DNA from: a virus
IMG/VR virus record: IMGVR_UViG_3300019889_000021
Coordinates: 1 to 47,529 of that record
Length of the DNA stretch: 47,529 nucleotides
Reading direction: 5' to 3' (one strand)
Shown in pieces: positions 7,997 through 15,596 of the stretch. The notes below the pieces were generated by a model. It worked only from the letters and a program-made list of their open reading frames with translations, was not told the origin of the DNA and did not search any database. The stretch's first letter is position 1; each line of letters opens with the position of its first letter. The position numbers were made by a program, and so were the translations under genes.

Positions 7997-8548
7997 TCAC
8001 TCTCGCATCTCGGCCAGCTTGGGGCGAGTCCATCGCCCCCTGTGCGGACGTTTGATCCCTGCGGCCCGCAACCGGGCGCTGAGCTCAGCCCTGTACTCGC
8101 GTTCGCACTCCCGGCAGACCCGCTCCCCGTGGCCCCCGGTCCTCGTGTTCTCGGGCGTGAACTCATGATCCTTGGGGCAATGGGTTTTCCGCACGTTCTT
8201 ACCTATCAACGTGTGCCTCGATCGGCGGCCGTTCTCGCCGTTGGTAACCGCTTCAAGGTGATGGGGATTGATGCACCGTCGATGCAGGCAGTCCAACTCG
8301 CCGCCGCACATCAAGTCTCGGTTGTGGCAAGTGTGATCCACCACCAGGCCGCTGGGGATCGGCCCCACCATCAACTCGTAGGCAACTCGGTGCACGAGAC
8401 GAGTCCGGCCAGCGATTCCCATTGAGCCGTAGCCGTCATCCTTGCGGACGTGGCCGGTCCATATGATGCAGCCAGATCGTCCGGCGACTGCCTTGCCGTA
8501 GAGCCTGTCGATCACTGGCCCAGTGCTAGATATGGCATGATCCCGCAT
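7997..8548 (-). CDS. HNH endonuclease (homing type)
   Basis: A 183-residue leftward gene. The HNH core is CLHRRCINPHHLEAVTNGENGRR, preceded by VVDHTC (first His) and a Cys pair that may bind zinc. N-terminal part CIIWTGHVRKDDGYG resembles intron- or phage-type HNH_3 enzymes. A second cluster (HCPKDHEF...RVCRECEREYR) looks like a zinc finger. The gene runs against its neighbours and has visibly lower GC than them, both suggesting insertion as a selfish homing element. Confidence 0.85.
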   Translation of the reverse strand: MRDHAISSTGPVIDRLYGKAVAGRSGCIIWTGHVRKDDGYGSMGIAGRTRLVHRVAYELMVGPIPSGLVVDHTCHNRDLMCGGELDCLHRRCINPHHLEAVTNGENGRRSRHTLIGKNVRKTHCPKDHEFTPENTRTGGHGERVCRECEREYRAELSARLRAAGIKRPHRGRWTRPKLAEMRE

Positions 8549-8656
8549 AGCCGTTCTCCTGGTCTGATCAGGGGATTCGGTCAGGCCCTATTGGGTGTTC
8601 GCGCACCCGGTGGGGCCGCCCTTGCTGGCTTCAGGATACCGGTGGATGCCGACAGC

Positions 8657-8833
8657 TCAGGCGGCTTCGATCACGTCGAGACGCCGTGCTTCATCCCATT
8701 GCACGAGGAGCCTCTCGTAGCTGACTCCCGGCTCCTCGCCCCGCGCCCGCGCATCCACATATCGCCGTATCGCGGCGTTCGCCATGTCCGAAAGGCGCAC
8801 GACGCCTCCAGGGTCAGGGGAGGTCGAGGACAT
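8657..8833 (-). CDS. Small protein of unknown function
   Basis: A 58-residue leftward gene starting at ATG. Helical and charged (VRLSDMANAAIRRYVDARARGEE, then YERLLVQWDEARRLDVIE). The first helix could belong to a tiny DNA-binding or ribbon-helix-helix-like protein, but no family is recognised. It lies between the HNH gene and the flavoprotein gene on the same strand. Confidence 0.4.
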   Translation of the reverse strand: MSSTSPDPGGVVRLSDMANAAIRRYVDARARGEEPGVSYERLLVQWDEARRLDVIEAA

Positions 8834-8898
8834 GATCCGAATTCTACGGGGCGTGCAGGGGGCGCGAACCGGGCCGCGGCGAAGGGGCATATGCAACT

Positions 8899-9438
8899 TC
8901 AGCGGGCGACGCGGCCCGCTGCCTCGAGCGCCAGGTGCCAGGGGAACTTTGTCGGGTCGCCCTTGCCCGGCTCGTTCGGCACGAAGCCACCTTCGCCGTA
9001 GAGCACCGTCACGCCTGCGACGCGGAGCGTCGCGACCGACTGCTCGAACTGCGGATGGGCGACGAACGCCTGATTCACGCACGGCATGGTGACGAGGGGG
9101 ATGCCCTTGCCGATGCCCTCGGCCACTACCCCCACCACGAAGTGGTCCGTGATGCCCAGCGCCCATTGGTTGATCGTGTTGAACGTCGCCGGGGCCACCA
9201 CGATCACGTCCGCCGGCGGCCACACATCCGGCTGCCCCGGGAGCTTGTACTCGGAGCGCACCGGATGCCCGGTCAGCTCGGCGAGCCCCGCGAGGTCTGC
9301 CTCGAGCCAGCGCGCGGCGGTCGGCGTCAACCCCAGGCACACATCCCAGCCGTCCGCCTGCGCCCGCTTGATGACGCCGTCGACATGGAACACGGCCGGG
9401 GCGGCGCAACCGAACAGATACATCACACGCGAGGTCAT
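8899..9438 (-). CDS. Flavoprotein (HFCD/PPC-decarboxylase-like fold)
   Basis: A 179-residue leftward gene. I choose the ATG giving MTSRVMYLFGCAAPAVF, since this is the first strand of the flavodoxin-like fold. The signature VVAPATFNTINQWALGI matches the FMN-binding PAxxNT motif of this family, and VTMPCVNQAFVAHPQFEQSV corresponds to the substrate-clamp region. Members use FMN and act on Cys-type carboxylates or other substrates; the substrate here is unknown. It is divergent from an XRE-TPR regulator, a pairing I know from Streptomyces chromosomes, so it looks like lysogenic-conversion cargo. Confidence 0.8.
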   Translation of the reverse strand: MTSRVMYLFGCAAPAVFHVDGVIKRAQADGWDVCLGLTPTAARWLEADLAGLAELTGHPVRSEYKLPGQPDVWPPADVIVVAPATFNTINQWALGITDHFVVGVVAEGIGKGIPLVTMPCVNQAFVAHPQFEQSVATLRVAGVTVLYGEGGFVPNEPGKGDPTKFPWHLALEAAGRVAR

Positions 9439-9557
9439 GCGGGCTATCCCACCACATGACGTCGCCCCCACCGCCAAGGGCCGTGGGGGCGAACGCAGTT
9501 CCGCCGCTGTCCAGCGGGGGTACGGTTCCAGATGTCAAGTCAGGAACAGGACCCATT

Positions 9558-10745
9558 ATGCCCACCACAGAACCAGAGCACATCGGAAGCCGCATCGTCT
9601 ACTGGCGCAAGCGGCGCCGCCTGAAGACCGAGGAACTCGCCCGCCGCGCCGGGGTGTCGGGCAGCCTGCTGTACAAAGTGCAGGCCGGAGGCAGGCCCGC
9701 GTCTGCGGGACTGGTCGCGGCCGTGGCGCGCGAGCTCGGAGTAGACGTGGAAACCCTGACCGGCCAGCCCTATGTGACCGAGCTCCGGCAAGACCGGCTT
9801 GACGAACTGATCCACCCCATCCGGGAAGCGATGGATTTGTACGACCTCGGCGATGACCCGGTACTCGAGGTGCGGCCGGCCGAGCAGCTCATCGCGGCGG
9901 CTGACGACCTGTGCCGTCAGGTCCGCGCCACGAAGCTGCACGCCGCCGCCGCCGAATTGCCGGATGTGGTGGCCGAGCTGACCACCGCCGCCTACCGCAC
10001 CCCGTCGTCCGAGCTGTGGGCGGCACTGGGCTCCACCTACCGCACCGCCCACGACATCGCCGTCAAGCTCAGCTACAGCGACCTGTCCACCGTCGCCCTG
10101 GACCGGATGGCGTGGGCCGCCGAGCGCGCCTCGGACCCGCTGCTCGCGGCGGTCCGCCAGTACATGCGGGCGCTGGTCTACTTCCGGGAGGGCGAGACGA
10201 CGATCGGGCTGCGTCTCGTCGACTCCGGTCATGGCCACCTGCAGGCGGCCGGTGACGGCCGTGACGCCCTCGCCGTGGCCGGGCAGCTGCACCTCGGGGC
10301 CGCCGTCCTGCACGCGCGCGCCCACGACCAGGGCGGCATCGACCTCCACCTCGGCGAGGCCGAGCAACTCGCGATGCGCACCGGTGAAGCGGGCCGCGTC
10401 CTGTGGCTGTCGTTCGGGCCGACGAACGTCCGCCTCCACCGCACCTCCACGATGATCGAGATGCGGCAGTACGGGGAGGCCGTCGTGGAAGCCGGCCGGG
10501 TTCGCTTCCCGGCGCTCTGGCCGCACACTTCCCGCCAGGCGCACCACCTCGTACACCGCGCATACGCGCTGATGGAGACCAAGCAGTACCCGGATGCGCT
10601 GGAGCAGATGCTCGAGGCCCGACGTATCGCACCTGAGCAGACCCGCTATTACGCGCCCGCCCGGGAGACCATCAACGCTCTCGTCAGGCAGGCGCGCCGT
10701 ACCCCGGACACGCTCACGCATCTCGCCGACTGGGTCGGCATGTAA
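9558..10745 (+). CDS. XRE-family regulator with TPR-like C-terminus
   Basis: A 395-residue protein. The ATG giving MPTTEPEHIGSRIVYWR is chosen as the usual start just before the helix-turn-helix. Residues 8-62 (RIVYWRKRRRLKTEELARRAGVSGSLLYKVQAGGRPAS...VARELGVD) are an XRE domain. The rest is a long helical TPR-like array (RASDPLLAAVRQYMRALVYFREG, ALEQMLEARRI). This is a very common Streptomyces regulator type; helical arrays often sense peptides or small ligands. Two tiny genes follow and the flavoprotein gene is divergent. Confidence 0.85.
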   Translation: MPTTEPEHIGSRIVYWRKRRRLKTEELARRAGVSGSLLYKVQAGGRPASAGLVAAVARELGVDVETLTGQPYVTELRQDRLDELIHPIREAMDLYDLGDDPVLEVRPAEQLIAAADDLCRQVRATKLHAAAAELPDVVAELTTAAYRTPSSELWAALGSTYRTAHDIAVKLSYSDLSTVALDRMAWAAERASDPLLAAVRQYMRALVYFREGETTIGLRLVDSGHGHLQAAGDGRDALAVAGQLHLGAAVLHARAHDQGGIDLHLGEAEQLAMRTGEAGRVLWLSFGPTNVRLHRTSTMIEMRQYGEAVVEAGRVRFPALWPHTSRQAHHLVHRAYALMETKQYPDALEQMLEARRIAPEQTRYYAPARETINALVRQARRTPDTLTHLADWVGM

Positions 10746-10846
10746 AGCCTTGGCCAACGCTGGCACAGAACTGTGCCAGTAACTGCCCCCGCGCGTCGGC
10801 AGGCTTGTCGTCACGAGATCAACTGACGACGACGGCGGGGGCCGAG

Positions 10847-11011
10847 ATGCTGACGATGAAGATCTACCGGGTGGACCCGGGCACCATGCAGCGGACGCCA
10901 CTGCGCCTGGTGTCCGTTGGGCCCGGCGGCAAGAGCGATCACTTCGCCCTGTCGTGCGCGTGGCCGCCCTGCCGCTGCGCCCGCTGTCATATCGCCAGGG
11001 GCCTCCGGTGA
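10847..11011 (+). CDS. Small Cys-rich protein following the XRE-TPR regulator
   Basis: A 54-residue protein from the ATG at MLTMKIYRVD; an upstream TTG in frame would add 14 residues. The end has a Cys cluster (CAWPPCRCARCHIARGLR) that may bind metal. The stop overlaps the GTG of the next gene, which supports both being real. Such tiny companions are often found after XRE-TPR genes in Streptomyces. Function unknown. Confidence 0.55.
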   Translation: MLTMKIYRVDPGTMQRTPLRLVSVGPGGKSDHFALSCAWPPCRCARCHIARGLR

Positions 11012-11208
11012 GCGGCCGTCTGTGCTGCCACTGCCAGGAGCCCGGCACCGACGAGCGGCCCCTCGAGCTGGCGGGCGAGCACCACGCCGCGTCGGGCGCG
11101 GGCGCTACGTTCTGGCGGCACCGCGACTGCCCCAAGCCTCACCCCCTCGCGTCGCAGCGAATAGCGGCGATAGCCGAGGCCGTCGCCCGCAAGACCCGCA
11201 CCCGCTGA
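11008..11208 (+). CDS. Small zinc-ribbon-like protein
   Basis: A 66-residue protein starting at the GTG overlapping the previous stop (VSGRLCCHCQEPG). A CCHC cluster, a His pair (GEHHAASGAG) and WRHRDCPKP could form a zinc site. Basic helical C-terminus (RIAAIAEAVARKTRTR). It probably belongs to the XRE-TPR unit. Function unknown. Confidence 0.55.
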   Translation: MSGRLCCHCQEPGTDERPLELAGEHHAASGAGATFWRHRDCPKPHPLASQRIAAIAEAVARKTRTR

Positions 11209-11248
11209 AAGCTCCCGCCCCGGTTCTTGTACGGCGCCGGGGTGGGCC

Positions 11249-11290
11249 GCTCGCCCGCTGCGACGGCGGAACCACCAGCAGCGGGCGAGC
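11249..11290 (+). terminator. Hairpin terminator
   Basis: A perfect 13-bp stem (GCTCGCCCGCTGC against GCAGCGGGCGAGC) with a 16-base loop lies 40 bases after the XRE-TPR unit. Confidence 0.7.
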
Positions 11291-11297
11291 CTAGACC

Positions 11298-11336
11298 CCC
11301 GCCCGCCGGATCGGACCCCCGCCACCGGCGGGCGGG
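11298..11336. terminator. Hairpin terminator between converging genes
   Basis: A perfect 12-bp stem (CCCGCCCGCCGG against CCGGCGGGCGGG) with a 15-base loop ends two bases before the minus-strand XRE gene. With the preceding hairpin it separates the two converging units. Confidence 0.65.
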
Positions 11337-11337
11337 C

Positions 11338-11571
11338 TCAGGTGAAGAGATCGGTTACCGAGAGGCGAAGGGCGCGGGCGAGCTTGAGCACGAGGCTCAT
11401 CTTCGGATCCGTCCGGCCGTTCTCGATGAGGCTGACGGTGCGCCGGTCGCAGCCGGCCTTCTCGGCAAGATCTTCTTGGCTGAGGTTGGCGTGCAGGCGT
11501 GCTTCGCGGATGCGGTCGCCGACGGTGGCAAGTCGGGCGGAGACCCATGGGGGCTGTTCAGCGGGTGGCAC
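11338..11571 (-). CDS. XRE-family repressor-like protein
   Basis: A 77-residue leftward gene. Residues 18-72 (GDRIREARLHANLSQEDLAEKAGCDRRTVSLIENGRTDPKMSLVLKLARALRLSVTDLF) form a complete XRE/Cro helix-turn-helix with the classical SQEDLAEKAG and SLIENG elements. No C-terminal sensor domain. Its upstream region carries a 13-bp inverted repeat and, further on, a 16-bp palindrome, both candidate binding sites. It may control the divergent gene at 11799 or contribute to immunity next to the integrase. Confidence 0.82.
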   Translation of the reverse strand: MPPAEQPPWVSARLATVGDRIREARLHANLSQEDLAEKAGCDRRTVSLIENGRTDPKMSLVLKLARALRLSVTDLFT

Positions 11572-11591
11572 CCTGCTGACACTCTAGCGTC

Positions 11592-11636
11592 CAAGATCGT
11601 TTGTCTGTACGGGAAGTATCACAACAAATGATCTTG
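11592..11636. promoter_or_regulatory. Inverted repeat and possible promoter of the minus-strand XRE gene
   Basis: CAAGATCGTTTGT (11592-11604) and ACAAATGATCTTG (11624-11636) match at 12 of 13 positions as an inverted repeat. On the minus strand TTGTGA and AACGAT, 17 bases apart, could be the promoter inside it, which fits autorepression. Confidence 0.5.
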
Positions 11637-11694
11637 CGAGAACGGCGGGCACTTCACTATGTCCACGTATCCATGTCCCGGAAGTACGACTTAA

Positions 11695-11710
11695 TCACTC
11701 GATCGAGTGA
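11695..11710. promoter_or_regulatory. 16-bp palindromic operator candidate
   Basis: TCACTCGATCGAGTGA is a perfect palindrome lying just before a TTGACC hexamer (11717-11722) that could be the -35 of the rightward gene at 11799. It sits between the divergent XRE gene and that gene. Confidence 0.5.
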
Positions 11711-11798
11711 GTGTCGTTTGACCCGTTGCAGCGTTGGACATCTCAGCGAGACTTGCCCAGGTTACGTGCGTGGTGGCGACGTGCAGGAGGTACAGACG

Positions 11799-12056
11799 AT
11801 GCTCGATGACAACGAGATCCTTTCGCTCTACCCGTGGGATGCCGGGAGCTGCTTCCGATGCGCGCGCACCGGCGTGGACACCACCTGCCTCACGCAGTTC
11901 ACGCCCGAGTCGAACGGGGACTACGACGTCCGTGCCTGCCACGCCTGCGTGCTCGATCTTGAGGCCATGAGCCGGCAGGCGGCCGAGCGCAAAGGCGTGC
12001 CCTATGAGCTGGGTCGACTGGGGGAGCAAGCCCACCGACCGCTGACGCGTGACTGA
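11799..12056 (+). CDS. Small Cys-rich protein divergent from the XRE repressor
   Basis: An 85-residue protein. The ATG at MLDDNEILSLYPWDAG is preceded by AGGAGG with an eight-base spacer, so longer upstream frames are rejected. SCFRCARTG and ACHACVLD form two CxxC pairs suited to zinc binding. The region upstream has the palindrome at 11695-11710. Similar small proteins accompany XRE regulators in actinomycetes. Function unknown. Confidence 0.65.
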   Translation: MLDDNEILSLYPWDAGSCFRCARTGVDTTCLTQFTPESNGDYDVRACHACVLDLEAMSRQAAERKGVPYELGRLGEQAHRPLTRD

Positions 12057-12373
12057 GCGTTCGTGCAGCTCGGAGACCTGATTCTGGGGACACCATGGGG
12101 ATTGGCGACGAGCTGGGGATGCCGGGGGGATGGCCAGATCAGACACTCAACCCAACTCAAGCGAACGCAAGGGCAGTCAAGCTCAGCAGGTCAACGCGTT
12201 AGAGCGGCGATTACGGAACGTAGGCGCAGGTGGGCGGAAGGAGGCACGCACAACACGCACTTCTGGCCTACACATGGGGTCCAAAGGTATCTGACCTGCG
12301 ATTACTCTCCGCATTCCAAGATCAAATACGGCTCTGGGGACAATCTGGGGACAGTCGCGAAGGGGAGAGGATC
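12057..12373. other. Putative phage attachment region (attP) with repeated TCTGGGGACA
   Basis: This 317-base gap lies directly beyond the 3' end of the integrase gene, where tyrosine-integrase phages usually keep attP. TCTGGGGACA occurs three times (12083-12092, 12333-12342, 12344-12353), and related CTGGGGA words occur nearby; these could be arm-type integrase sites. I could not recognise a tRNA 3' end or define the core. No gene is seen here. Confidence 0.45.
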
Positions 12374-13699
12374 TCAGGTCGCCTCATCCGCCTCAATGGC
12401 GGGGGCATCGTCAGCGCCGGGGGCCAGCCACGCGCCGAGCGCCTTCATCCCCATCTTCCCAGACTTCGGCAGGAAGTGGACATAGGTCCGCAGTGTGAAC
12501 GCTGGATCCGCATGCCCGAGCCACGCGGCCAACTGCGCGATCGTCTCGCCGGCCTGCAGCACGACCGACGCGAAGGTGTGCCGCAGCACATGGAAGCCGT
12601 CCTCCCGCGGCAACTCCCACTTCACCCGCCGCAGCGCCCGCTTGCCCTCTCGAGGGATAAGCACGACCTGCGGGGCCGGGATGACTCCGGCCTTGACGAG
12701 CGCAGGCTTCCACTGTTCCGCATTGAACGCGGAGCGGGTGATGGCCCCGCCGCTCTTGCTGTGGGTGTGCGTGGTCGTGACCAGCAGCCGCACGGTGACG
12801 AGCGGACGGTCCTCCCAGCGCAGGTTCGGCCGGGCTGTATCGATCCACGGCAGCGTCACGTAAACCGGCTCGAACGCGTTCATGTACGCCTTGACGGCGG
12901 CAACCAACTCCGCTGGGCACGGCGCGTCGCGCTCCTTGTCGCCCTTCGGCAGCTTGAACGCGAGCCGCCCGCCGACCTTCACCACCTGCCGCGCCACGTG
13001 GATCACGTCGCCGTCGATGTCGTCGGGGGAGAAGCCGAACGCCTCGCCCTGGCGCAGGCCGGAGCCGACGGCCTCATCCACCAGAATCCGGTAGCGCGCA
13101 TCGAGGGCGGCCCGCACCGCCGTCACGGTCTCCCTCGGCCACGCCTTCGCCTTCGACTCCGGCGGCCGGGGCCGCTCAAGGTCGGAGTCCCGGAATGGAT
13201 TCGACGGGATCCGCCTTGCCTTGTGTGCCGACTGCATGATCGAGGAGAAGTGGGCCCATACCGGCACGAGCGTGCCTACGTCGATCTTCCGCTCAGCCTG
13301 CGTCACCCACCACTTGATCTGATCGGGACCTATTCGGTTCAAAGAGAGGTGGCCCATGTGCGGCAGGATGTGGCGGAAGATCCGCGGGCGCATCGATTCC
13401 CTCGTGCCGGGCGACTTCCGAAGGTGCGGCCACCACGTGTCCTCGACGTACTCCCGCAGCGTGAGGTCACCGTCGCGCGGGTCGTAGAACGTGCCACGCT
13501 TGGAGTCGGTCGCCGCGGCCTTCAGCCACGCCTTCGCGCTGGCTTCCTTCACGAACGACCGGTCCCGCACGCCGGGGATGTTCTTCACGCGCCAGCGCTT
13601 TCCTGCGCCGTGGCGGTCGGTCTTCTCCCGCGTCGGCTTGCCGGTAGCAGGATCGGGGGGGCCCTTCTTGTACCAGCGGTCCTCGACGTATCCGGCCAT
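12374..13699 (-). CDS. int: Tyrosine-recombinase integrase
   Basis: A 441-residue leftward gene. A basic N-terminal arm-binding part (to about residue 75) is followed by a SAM-like core-binding domain (about 80-170, LTLREYVEDTWWPHL) and the catalytic domain. Catalytic residues visible are R216 (SGLRQGEA), H370 and R373 (HVLRHTF), H396 (LGH) and nucleophile Y406 (RTYVHF). All are present, so the enzyme should be active. It would recombine attP with a host attB, with the excisionase-like protein at 15214 steering excision. The stop borders the putative attP. Confidence 0.95.
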   Translation of the reverse strand: MAGYVEDRWYKKGPPDPATGKPTREKTDRHGAGKRWRVKNIPGVRDRSFVKEASAKAWLKAAATDSKRGTFYDPRDGDLTLREYVEDTWWPHLRKSPGTRESMRPRIFRHILPHMGHLSLNRIGPDQIKWWVTQAERKIDVGTLVPVWAHFSSIMQSAHKARRIPSNPFRDSDLERPRPPESKAKAWPRETVTAVRAALDARYRILVDEAVGSGLRQGEAFGFSPDDIDGDVIHVARQVVKVGGRLAFKLPKGDKERDAPCPAELVAAVKAYMNAFEPVYVTLPWIDTARPNLRWEDRPLVTVRLLVTTTHTHSKSGGAITRSAFNAEQWKPALVKAGVIPAPQVVLIPREGKRALRRVKWELPREDGFHVLRHTFASVVLQAGETIAQLAAWLGHADPAFTLRTYVHFLPKSGKMGMKALGAWLAPGADDAPAIEADEAT

Positions 13700-13714
13700 G
13701 CCCTACCCCCTGGG

Positions 13715-14149
13715 TTACGGGATCACGGGGGAGTCCTCAGCTGAGGCGTTGGAGACGATCTCGCCCTCCCAGCACTGGAACAGCTGCCCCCCTGCCAGCA
13801 CTTTGGCAGACACCGCCGTCATGATGCCGGCGAACTCTGCCGGCGTAAGCCGCCGGTCTACCAGGATCTTCAGGAGGCGGTCGCCTTCAAGTGCGTCGAT
13901 GCGGACGCCCGCCTCGAGGTCGTTGGTGAGCTCGAACCTGATGTCGACGATGCCGACGCCGCCGTCCCACAGCTGCAGCCATCCGCGCTTGTGACACAGG
14001 CGGTGCGCCTCTACGTTCATCGCCTTGATGAGGTCAGGCAGGTCTGCGTCCCCGGCTATCGCGAAGCGGACTTTGCCGCGCGCCTCCTGCGCATCCACGA
14101 TCTTGCTGGCTGGAACGGTGTCGTCGATCTCGTAGAAAGCTTGCAGCAC
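13715..14149 (-). CDS. Phage protein of unknown function between integrase and repressor
   Basis: A 144-residue leftward gene. The GTG start is chosen because GGAAGGAG lies just upstream; longer frames run through the intergenic region. It contains an alpha/beta-type sequence (KVRFAIAGDADLPDLIKAMNVEAHRL, then VGIVDIRFELTNDLEAGVRIDALEGDRLLKIL). No motif or membrane segment is recognised. It lies 15 bases before the integrase in the same direction, so the two are probably one transcript in lysogens. Confidence 0.6.
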   Translation of the reverse strand: MLQAFYEIDDTVPASKIVDAQEARGKVRFAIAGDADLPDLIKAMNVEAHRLCHKRGWLQLWDGGVGIVDIRFELTNDLEAGVRIDALEGDRLLKILVDRRLTPAEFAGIMTAVSAKVLAGGQLFQCWEGEIVSNASAEDSPVIP

Positions 14150-14247
14150 GCGTCGGCTCCTTCCACTAGCGCCCCCCTCTGGTTTGAGGGGTAGCGGTTG
14201 CCGGATAGGACCACTGAGGCTATTGCTTGGCTGTGGGCCTATTGGCC

Positions 14248-14682
14248 CTATCTTTCTCTTTGTTGCGCTTGATCGGAAGCCTCCATCATCGCCCGCCACC
14301 GGGCGACCTCCTCGGGGGCCTGGCCCTCGAGGTAGCCGATGATGCGCCGCACGTCCTCGCCGTATCCCGACAGCTCCACCGCGACGTACCCGAGGTACTG
14401 CTCGGCAGTGGCCTTCTGCACGATGCGCAGCGGTTGGCGGATGGCAAGGGAGATGCCGAGCATCTCCTTCTCGCTGGGCGCCTTGGCCGGCGGGGTCTTG
14501 GCCAGCTTGTGGAGGTAGCCGCGGGAGATGAGCTGCTCCCCGGTCGCGCGGTCGATGGCGCGGGCGGCCATGCGCTCGTATGACTCGCTGACGTTGGCCT
14601 CGATGACGAGCTGGCTGAGCGGGCCGAGGGCGGGTCCATTTTCGGCCGCGCCGGGGTCCGGGGCGGCGGCCGGGTGCGGCAT
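14248..14682 (-). CDS. Putative immunity repressor (helix-turn-helix)
   Basis: A 144-residue leftward gene. The ATG giving MPHPAAAPDPG is supported by GAGAGGA upstream. A helical region (residues 30-85: MAARAIDRATGEQLISRGYLHKLAKT...EKEMLGISLAIRQPLRIVQKATAEQYLG) has the order of actinophage helix-turn-helix repressors, though divergent. It is the first gene of the leftward unit and faces the Cro-like gene across 242 bases, the classical immunity-region layout. The name rests on layout and weak motif similarity. Confidence 0.65.
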   Translation of the reverse strand: MPHPAAAPDPGAAENGPALGPLSQLVIEANVSESYERMAARAIDRATGEQLISRGYLHKLAKTPPAKAPSEKEMLGISLAIRQPLRIVQKATAEQYLGYVAVELSGYGEDVRRIIGYLEGQAPEEVARWRAMMEASDQAQQRER

Positions 14683-14924
14683 GGTCAGGTCCTCTCGCGT
14701 CACTACGAAACCGGCTGTCTCTATGGGCATCGCAACCAACGAGGAAAGTAGCAGGTCAGGCTCTACAACCATCATCCATCCAAGACAGTTCGTCTACACA
14801 GACATGCTATCCACCCGCAGGCACCGCCGAAACGCTGAATTCAGCTGTCCCAAACTGTTGACGATTTGTCCCTAGGACTGCTTGACTGGTCTCACTGAAA
14901 GGCAGCGAATCCAACTGGAGATCA
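14683..14924. promoter_or_regulatory. Immunity control region between repressor and Cro-like genes
   Basis: This 242-base intergenic stretch has lower GC than the flanks. TTGACG (14858-14863) and TTGACT (14882-14887) are candidate rightward -35 elements. ACAGTT (14785-14790) and AACTGT (14853-14858) form a wide inverted pair, and GTCCCTAGGAC (14868-14878) is nearly palindromic. I cannot assign exact operators. Confidence 0.45.
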
Positions 14925-15269
14925 ATGAGCCGCCGCTACACCCTCCGCGATCCAGAGATCTTCAGATGGATCATGGAACATCCCGGAACTGGCATCCCGT
15001 ATTCGGTAAGAAGCCTGGCTGACGCTGCAGGTGTCACTAGGGGACTCGTCGAACGGCTGCTCAATGGGACGCAGCGAACCGCCGACATCAACAGCGCACA
15101 CAGCCTGACGGAGGCCCTCGGGGTCACCGTGCTCGTCCTTTTCGCGCCTTCAACATCCACCAAACAGGACACTGTCTCACCAGATCATGACACTGAGGAG
15201 GAGGAGTCACCCAGTGCCCCGCATAGCGCACAGCCCCCCGCCGCCCCCCGCCGACTGTCTCTGGATTGA
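14925..15269 (+). CDS. Cro-like helix-turn-helix regulator
   Basis: A 114-residue protein, first gene of the rightward early operon. Residues 26-75 (YSVRSLADAAGVTRGLVERLLNGTQRTADINSAHSLTEALGVTVLVLF) are an XRE-like helix-turn-helix. The tail is acidic then Pro-rich. Its position opposite the repressor suggests a Cro function: turning off lysogenic transcription. The last 56 bases overlap the start of the excisionase-like gene in another frame. Confidence 0.75.
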   Translation: MSRRYTLRDPEIFRWIMEHPGTGIPYSVRSLADAAGVTRGLVERLLNGTQRTADINSAHSLTEALGVTVLVLFAPSTSTKQDTVSPDHDTEEEESPSAPHSAQPPAAPRRLSLD

Positions 15270-15513
15270 AGACGCAGCTGACTACATCGGCGTAGCCAAG
15301 GCGACCCTCTACAAGTACCGCCAGCTCAAGAAGGAGCCCCACGGCTTCGAGGTTGGCCGAAAGATCGCATACGAGATCGCCAAGCTCGACGCGTACCTCG
15401 ACGTGCGCAAGAGCCTCGGCGCTGAGAAGTCCGCCGAGGACGAGGCGGAGATGCGTCCGCCCGAACCGCGAGCCGCTCACGGCCGCCGCACCCCCACCCC
15501 CGCCGCTTCCTGA
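15214..15513 (+). CDS. Excisionase-like MerR-type helix-turn-helix protein
   Basis: A 99-residue protein. The GTG start is fixed by a very strong purine-rich site (GAGGAGGAG) seven bases upstream; this places the start inside the previous gene. Residues 15-62 (CLWIEDAADYIGVAKATLYKYRQLKKEPHGFEVGRKIAYEIAKLDAYLD) are a MerR/Xis-type winged helix. The C-terminus is Pro- and Arg-rich. The location in the early operon suggests a recombination directionality factor, with a general regulator as the alternative. Confidence 0.7.
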   Translation: MPRIAHSPPPPPADCLWIEDAADYIGVAKATLYKYRQLKKEPHGFEVGRKIAYEIAKLDAYLDVRKSLGAEKSAEDEAEMRPPEPRAAHGRRTPTPAAS

Positions 15514-15596
15514 GCGGCATGCGGCCCGCCCCGGTCTTCCCACCGGAACGGGCCTACGCGATCAACCCAACCTCTGCAAGACAGAAAGTGACCGCG

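Noticed and set aside
12057-12373. A tRNA gene or tRNA-like attP core
   Set aside because: No cloverleaf, T-loop or CCA-proximal sequence could be recognised; only short repeats are seen.
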